Origin: Prevotella ihumii
GTDB lineage: Bacteria; Bacteroidota; Bacteroidia; Bacteroidales; Bacteroidaceae
Length of the DNA stretch: 64,000 bases
Assembly (NCBI RefSeq): GCF_900155655.1
Contig: NZ_LT706987.1
Location: 1,603,936-1,667,935 of the forward strand
Direction of reading: 5' to 3'
How positions within the stretch are numbered: position 1 is the first letter of the stretch; each line of letters starts with the position of its first letter. The position numbers and the translations under genes were made by a program. A model generated the notes under the pieces. The model was not told where the DNA came from, ran no database searches, and saw only the letters and a program-made list of their open reading frames with translations. Below are positions 60,460 to 64,000 of this stretch, in pieces.

Positions 60460-61692
60460 ATGAAAAAGAAAATTTTGATGAGCATTAGTATGCTCTTAGC
60501 TATGTGTTTTGCATTTGTTTCTTGTTCAGAAGACAAGAACGATGTGCCAGAAACAAAAACATCGGTAGTGATAAACCTTGAAACACCTATTAATATTGGT
60601 GAAAATACTTTGACAGACGGTGTGGTGTTGCTTGTAAACAAATGGGGGTGTACTTACACCTACACCATTAAAGAGTTTGAAAAAACAGAAAAAGGCTATA
60701 AAGCAGTGGTGAAAGATATTCCTGTAGGAACTTATGGCGTTATTGCACAAGGAAAATTAAAATACCAGTCTGGTGGAAAAGAAATCACTACCGACGTGAA
60801 AGCTACTAATGATAATGTGCAATTAGTAGAGGATATGAATAAAAACTCGATTAGTCTTTTACTACATGTTTTCACAGGTAAAGAAGGTTTTGTTATTTCA
60901 GAAGTTTTCTTCCGTGGTACAAAAACTCCTCAAGGAAAACAATATATAGCAGATCAATACATAAAGATTGCTAACAATACAAACGAAATATTATATGCCG
61001 ATGGATTGGTTATTATGCAATCGGTATTTATAAATGGAAATAAGCATAATTATCTAAAAGATTATAGAAACGAAGGCTTTGCAGCCGATGCTGTTTATAT
61101 GATTCCTGGTGATGGTGATGATGTTCCTGTAAAGCCAGGAGCAAGTTTGCTTTTAGCATTGAATGCAAAAAATCACAAGACAGTTAATCCTAATTCTTTT
61201 GATTTGAGCAAGGCTGATTTTGAGTTTTATGATGTCTCAACTAACAATTATAAAGACGAACAAAATCCAGGTGTAAGAGATCTTGAACGTATTTTTTGTA
61301 GTTCAGCTTCGATTCTTGTATTGAATATGCAAGGCAACAAGGCATATGCAATTGGTAAAATTCAAGGAACAAAAAAAGCGTTTTTGAAGCACAATTATTA
61401 CGAAGCTCAGTATCATAATGAAATAAATGGTAAGTTGATTACCCAAAAGGCTTATTTCTTACCAAGTTCTTGGATTATTGATGCTGTCAATATTGATATG
61501 CAGGATAACCCGCACGACTGGAATATTTTGCCTATTTCTATGGACAAAGGCTATACTTATTGCATAGCAAATACTAAGGACGCAACAGGCGTTGGTAAAG
61601 CTGTTGTACGTAAAATGCAGAACGGAAAGTATGTTGACACCAACAATTCAACAGAAGACTTTACACCAAAAGCTACACCAACTGTAAAATAA
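60460..61692 (+). CDS. Large lipoprotein (DUF4876-like)
   Basis: This 410-residue protein has a lipoprotein signal (LLAMCFAFVSC), an N-terminal beta domain of about 100 residues (TSVVINLETPINIGENTLTD, then YTIKEFEKTEKGYKAVVKDI), then a domain that opens FVISEVFFRGTKTPQGKQYI, DQYIKIANNTNEILYADGL and later LPSSWIIDAVNI. This second part matches a domain of unknown function seen beside similar receptors in Bacteroidetes. The ANNTNE-type phrase recalls lamin-tail-like domains, but I would not assign that. It is probably surface-exposed and works with the receptor. Confidence 0.78.
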   Translation: MKKKILMSISMLLAMCFAFVSCSEDKNDVPETKTSVVINLETPINIGENTLTDGVVLLVNKWGCTYTYTIKEFEKTEKGYKAVVKDIPVGTYGVIAQGKLKYQSGGKEITTDVKATNDNVQLVEDMNKNSISLLLHVFTGKEGFVISEVFFRGTKTPQGKQYIADQYIKIANNTNEILYADGLVIMQSVFINGNKHNYLKDYRNEGFAADAVYMIPGDGDDVPVKPGASLLLALNAKNHKTVNPNSFDLSKADFEFYDVSTNNYKDEQNPGVRDLERIFCSSASILVLNMQGNKAYAIGKIQGTKKAFLKHNYYEAQYHNEINGKLITQKAYFLPSSWIIDAVNIDMQDNPHDWNILPISMDKGYTYCIANTKDATGVGKAVVRKMQNGKYVDTNNSTEDFTPKATPTVK

Positions 61693-61701
61693 ATTCTTTT
61701 T

Positions 61702-61731
61702 ACCTCCTCCAACAATGCAGTTGGAGGAGGT
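61702..61731 (+). terminator. Perfect hairpin between the lipoprotein and protease genes
   Basis: ACCTCCTCCAAC (61702-61713) pairs perfectly over 12 bp with 61720-61731 around a 6-nt loop, followed by TTACTATAA. It stands 20 bp before the protease start. A full stop here would leave the protease without an evident promoter, so partial termination or RNA protection is plausible. Confidence 0.7.
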
Positions 61732-61750
61732 TTACTATAATTGAAATATT

Positions 61751-64000
61751 ATGAATAAACTTTTTACAAAGTGTCTTGTTATGCTCCTTTTGCCACTTTC
61801 TGTGGCTGCACAAAAGGTAGAAACTGATAAATCTTACAAAATAGGAAAATTAAAAAATGGGCTAACTTATTATATAAAGCACAATGCGAAAGAACCTGGG
61901 TTAGCCGACTTCTTCATTGCACAACGTGTAGGTTCTATTCTTGAAGAACCTCGCCAACGTGGATTAGCCCACTTTTTGGAACATATGGCATTCAATGGTA
62001 CAAAACATTTCCAAGGAAAAGGAAATTCATTGGGTATTGTACCTTGGTGTGAAACCATAGGTGTGAAGTTTGGTACTAACCTCAATGCTTATACAAGTGT
62101 GGACCAAACTGTTTACAATGTATCAGCAGTGCCTATAAAGCGTGAAGGAATTATTGATTCTACTTTACTTATATTACATGATTGGAGTCATTTCTTATTG
62201 CTTAATGAAGATGAAATAGACAAAGAACGTGGAGTTATTCATGAAGAATGGCGTACACGTCGTGCAGGAATGGCTGTGCAACGTATGATGGAGCGTGTAA
62301 TGCCCGTTGTTTATAGAGGTACGAAGTATGTAGACTGCTTGCCCATTGGTTCAATGGATATTGTAGATAATTTCCCTTATCAAGACCTACGTGATTATTA
62401 TCAGAAATGGTATCGCCCCGATTTACAGGCTATTATTGTTGTTGGTGATATTGATGTAGACAAGATGGAGCAGAAGATTATTAATGTTTTTGCCGATGTT
62501 CAAAAACCGAGAAATCCTGCTGAAAGAGTTTATTATCCTGTACCCGACAACGATAAAATGGTGGTAGCTATCGACAAAGACAGCGAACAACCCATAATGC
62601 TTGTAAACCTTTATATGAAGCAAGAAGCTACTCCTGATATCGAAAAGCCACTTGTTGCAACGGTACGTAAAAGTTATATAGTTTCGCTTATTACAAATAT
62701 GCTCAATGGTCGTTTGGGCGATATAAAGAAGCAACCTATCGCACCTTTCCATAGTGCTTCAGTGGGTGTTGGACAATTCTTAGTTTCAAAGACTAAGGAC
62801 GCTTTCTCCTTATCATTTGGTTGTTTGCAAGAAAATGTAAAAGGTTCGTTTGATGCTGCCATCGGTGAAGTAGAGCGTGCTCGTCAATATGGTTTTACAG
62901 CGAGTGAACTAAGCCGAGCTAAAGTAAAGCTCTTAAAAGCAGCTGAACGTCGTTATATAGGGCGTAACGACCGACGCAATCGTTTTCTTGTTAAATTGGC
63001 TTTACAAAACTTTTTAAATAACGAACCTATTACTTCTGCTGAATATGATTTCCAATTGACGAAAGAGTTTGATAAGAATGTAACATTGGCAGAGGTAAAC
63101 AAAGAGGTTGCTGAACTTATTTCGAATAAGAATCAAGTATTGACAGTTTATGCGCCTGATAAAGCTGATTTTCCAATAGCCGATGAAGCTACATTTGAAA
63201 AATATGTACTTGATGCACAGGCAAAACAATACAAACCTTATAAAGAGGAAAATATACAGGCAGAACTTATTGCTAAATTGCCTAAAAAAGGTAAGATACT
63301 ACGCGAGTTGGATTGGGACAAGTTTGGAGTAAAGAAGCTCGTCTTGAGCAATGGTGTTGAGGTATATATAAAGAATACCGACTTTGCTAAAGATGAAGTA
63401 AGTATGCGTTTCTTTGGAGAAGGTGGAACATCACTTTACGCTGATAAGGATGCCATAAACTTCTCAATGATTTCAAGTGCTATCACAGATGCTGGTGTAG
63501 GACACTTTAATAAAGTACAGTTGGATAGAATGCTTACAGGAAAAACGGTTCGTGTAAGTCCAAGTATCGGCAATGAAACACAAGCCATTAATGGTGGCTC
63601 TTCAGCAAAGGATTTGAAAACAATGTTGCAGCTTACCTATCTTTACTTTACTGAGCCTCGCAAAGATGCTGAGAAGTTTAAAGGAAATATAGAAACAATG
63701 CGCTCATTTCTGAAAAATCGTGAGGCTAATCCGCAGGTGGCTTATAACGATTCTGTTTCTGCCATTCTTTATGGCAATCACCCACGTTTGCAACCTTTAA
63801 AGCGAAGCAATCTTGATAATGTTTCTTACGAACGAATTTGGGAAATTTATAATGAACGCTTTAGTGATGCAACTGGCTTCAAAATGATATTGGTAGGTAA
63901 TATAGATATGGCAGCATTACGCCCCTTGCTTTGCCAATATATCGCAACATTGCCTGCAAAAGGTAGAAAGGAAGTTGTAAAAGGCTCTTATCCTAATGTG
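61751..64000 (+). CDS. M16-family zinc metalloprotease, 5' part (cut by window end)
   Basis: The frame opens at 61751 and is uninterrupted for 750 codons to the window edge. It has a signal peptide (MNKLFTKCLVMLLLPLSVAAQ), so it is periplasmic. The inverted zinc motif HFLEH (in RGLAHFLEHMAFNGT) is followed some 75 residues on by the third ligand in ERGVIHEEWRTRRAG. A middle domain and the start of the second, inactive M16 half (FGVKKLVLSNGVEVYIKNTD) follow, so it is the two-domain PqqL/insulinase-like form, probably about 930 residues. Such enzymes enclose and degrade peptides or small proteins. It lies downstream of the receptor genes and may process what they import. Confidence 0.92.
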   Translation, partial: MNKLFTKCLVMLLLPLSVAAQKVETDKSYKIGKLKNGLTYYIKHNAKEPGLADFFIAQRVGSILEEPRQRGLAHFLEHMAFNGTKHFQGKGNSLGIVPWCETIGVKFGTNLNAYTSVDQTVYNVSAVPIKREGIIDSTLLILHDWSHFLLLNEDEIDKERGVIHEEWRTRRAGMAVQRMMERVMPVVYRGTKYVDCLPIGSMDIVDNFPYQDLRDYYQKWYRPDLQAIIVVGDIDVDKMEQKIINVFADVQKPRNPAERVYYPVPDNDKMVVAIDKDSEQPIMLVNLYMKQEATPDIEKPLVATVRKSYIVSLITNMLNGRLGDIKKQPIAPFHSASVGVGQFLVSKTKDAFSLSFGCLQENVKGSFDAAIGEVERARQYGFTASELSRAKVKLLKAAERRYIGRNDRRNRFLVKLALQNFLNNEPITSAEYDFQLTKEFDKNVTLAEVNKEVAELISNKNQVLTVYAPDKADFPIADEATFEKYVLDAQAKQYKPYKEENIQAELIAKLPKKGKILRELDWDKFGVKKLVLSNGVEVYIKNTDFAKDEVSMRFFGEGGTSLYADKDAINFSMISSAITDAGVGHFNKVQLDRMLTGKTVRVSPSIGNETQAINGGSSAKDLKTMLQLTYLYFTEPRKDAEKFKGNIETMRSFLKNREANPQVAYNDSVSAILYGNHPRLQPLKRSNLDNVSYERIWEIYNERFSDATGFKMILVGNIDMAALRPLLCQYIATLPAKGRKEVVKGSYPNV

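Noticed and set aside
1..64000. tRNA or rRNA genes
   Set aside because: I looked for cloverleaf signals such as GGTTCGAATCC in the gaps and found only the tmRNA T-arm. A weak tRNA could be missed without a covariance search.

Overview
The window looks like chromosome from a member of the Bacteroidales, most likely an oral-type Prevotella (Prevotellaceae). The reasons are: promoters of the Bacteroidetes type (-33 TTTG, 18-20 bp spacer, -7 TAnnTTTG) in front of many genes; A-rich ribosome-binding regions; a type IX secretion gene (porQ) directly upstream of cmk; a PnuT/ThiN thiamine locus with a TonB-dependent receptor behind a TPP riboswitch; a full menaquinone cluster; and a tmRNA whose tag reads GENNYALAA. 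The species assignment is inference.

Layout. 1-409: right end of an IS66-family element abutting the stop codon of thiN. 411-4257 (minus): thiamine salvage operon. 4546-5993 (minus): NhaD antiporter. 6072-9378 (plus): Nudix hydrolase, B3/4-domain protein and a divergent NAD+ DNA ligase, separated by tandem repeats. 9487-10588 (minus): aroB. 11088-19253 (minus): five-gene export operon (TolC, HlyD-like adaptor, two FtsX-type permeases, ATPase) preceded by a probable sigma-54 promoter. Divergently, 19571-22161 (plus) encodes a sigma-54 activator and its histidine kinase. Palindromic operators lie near both promoters. 22348-25323 (minus): folB and class II ribonucleotide reductase. 25391-26682 (plus): nitroreductase and acetyltransferase. 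26971-28977 (minus): Kup. 29849-33865: small outer-membrane protein, HsdR_N-like protein, holA and an HTH regulator, spread among repeat-rich gaps. 34534-41048 (plus): menaquinone genes (thioesterase, menF, D, B, C, E). 41195-41651 (minus): ssrA and its promoter. 42039-49199 (minus): dipeptidase, lipid A deacylase-like barrel, TatD, a hypothetical protein, a polyprenyl synthase and TonB. 49335-55673 (plus): porQ, cmk, a glutamine synthetase-family protein, a UDP-glucose dehydrogenase and an esterase. 55775-64000 (plus): an envelope locus of TonB-dependent receptor, lipoprotein, two further envelope proteins and an M16 metalloprotease cut by the window end.

The coding regions are mostly housekeeping. 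The unusual content is in the gaps. Four repeat systems recur: (i) MITE-like elements of about 200 bp sharing a terminal inverted repeat based on TTAACCCAAATCGGTC; (ii) arrays of a 9-bp unit GTCYGACNN, one of them held as the loop of a MITE-type 41-bp inverted repeat; (iii) five arrays of two alternating palindromes (AAACATATATGTTT and CAAAGTTSAACTTTG) spaced 22-23 bp centre to centre; and (iv) modular repeats with periods of 22, 44, 66 and 132 bp, one family carrying promoter-like sequence.

The two gene systems most worth experimental attention are the sigma-54-controlled export pump with its own two-component system and visible operators, and the TonB-receptor plus M16-protease locus. The second resembles in outline the Fus protein-import system of Pectobacterium.
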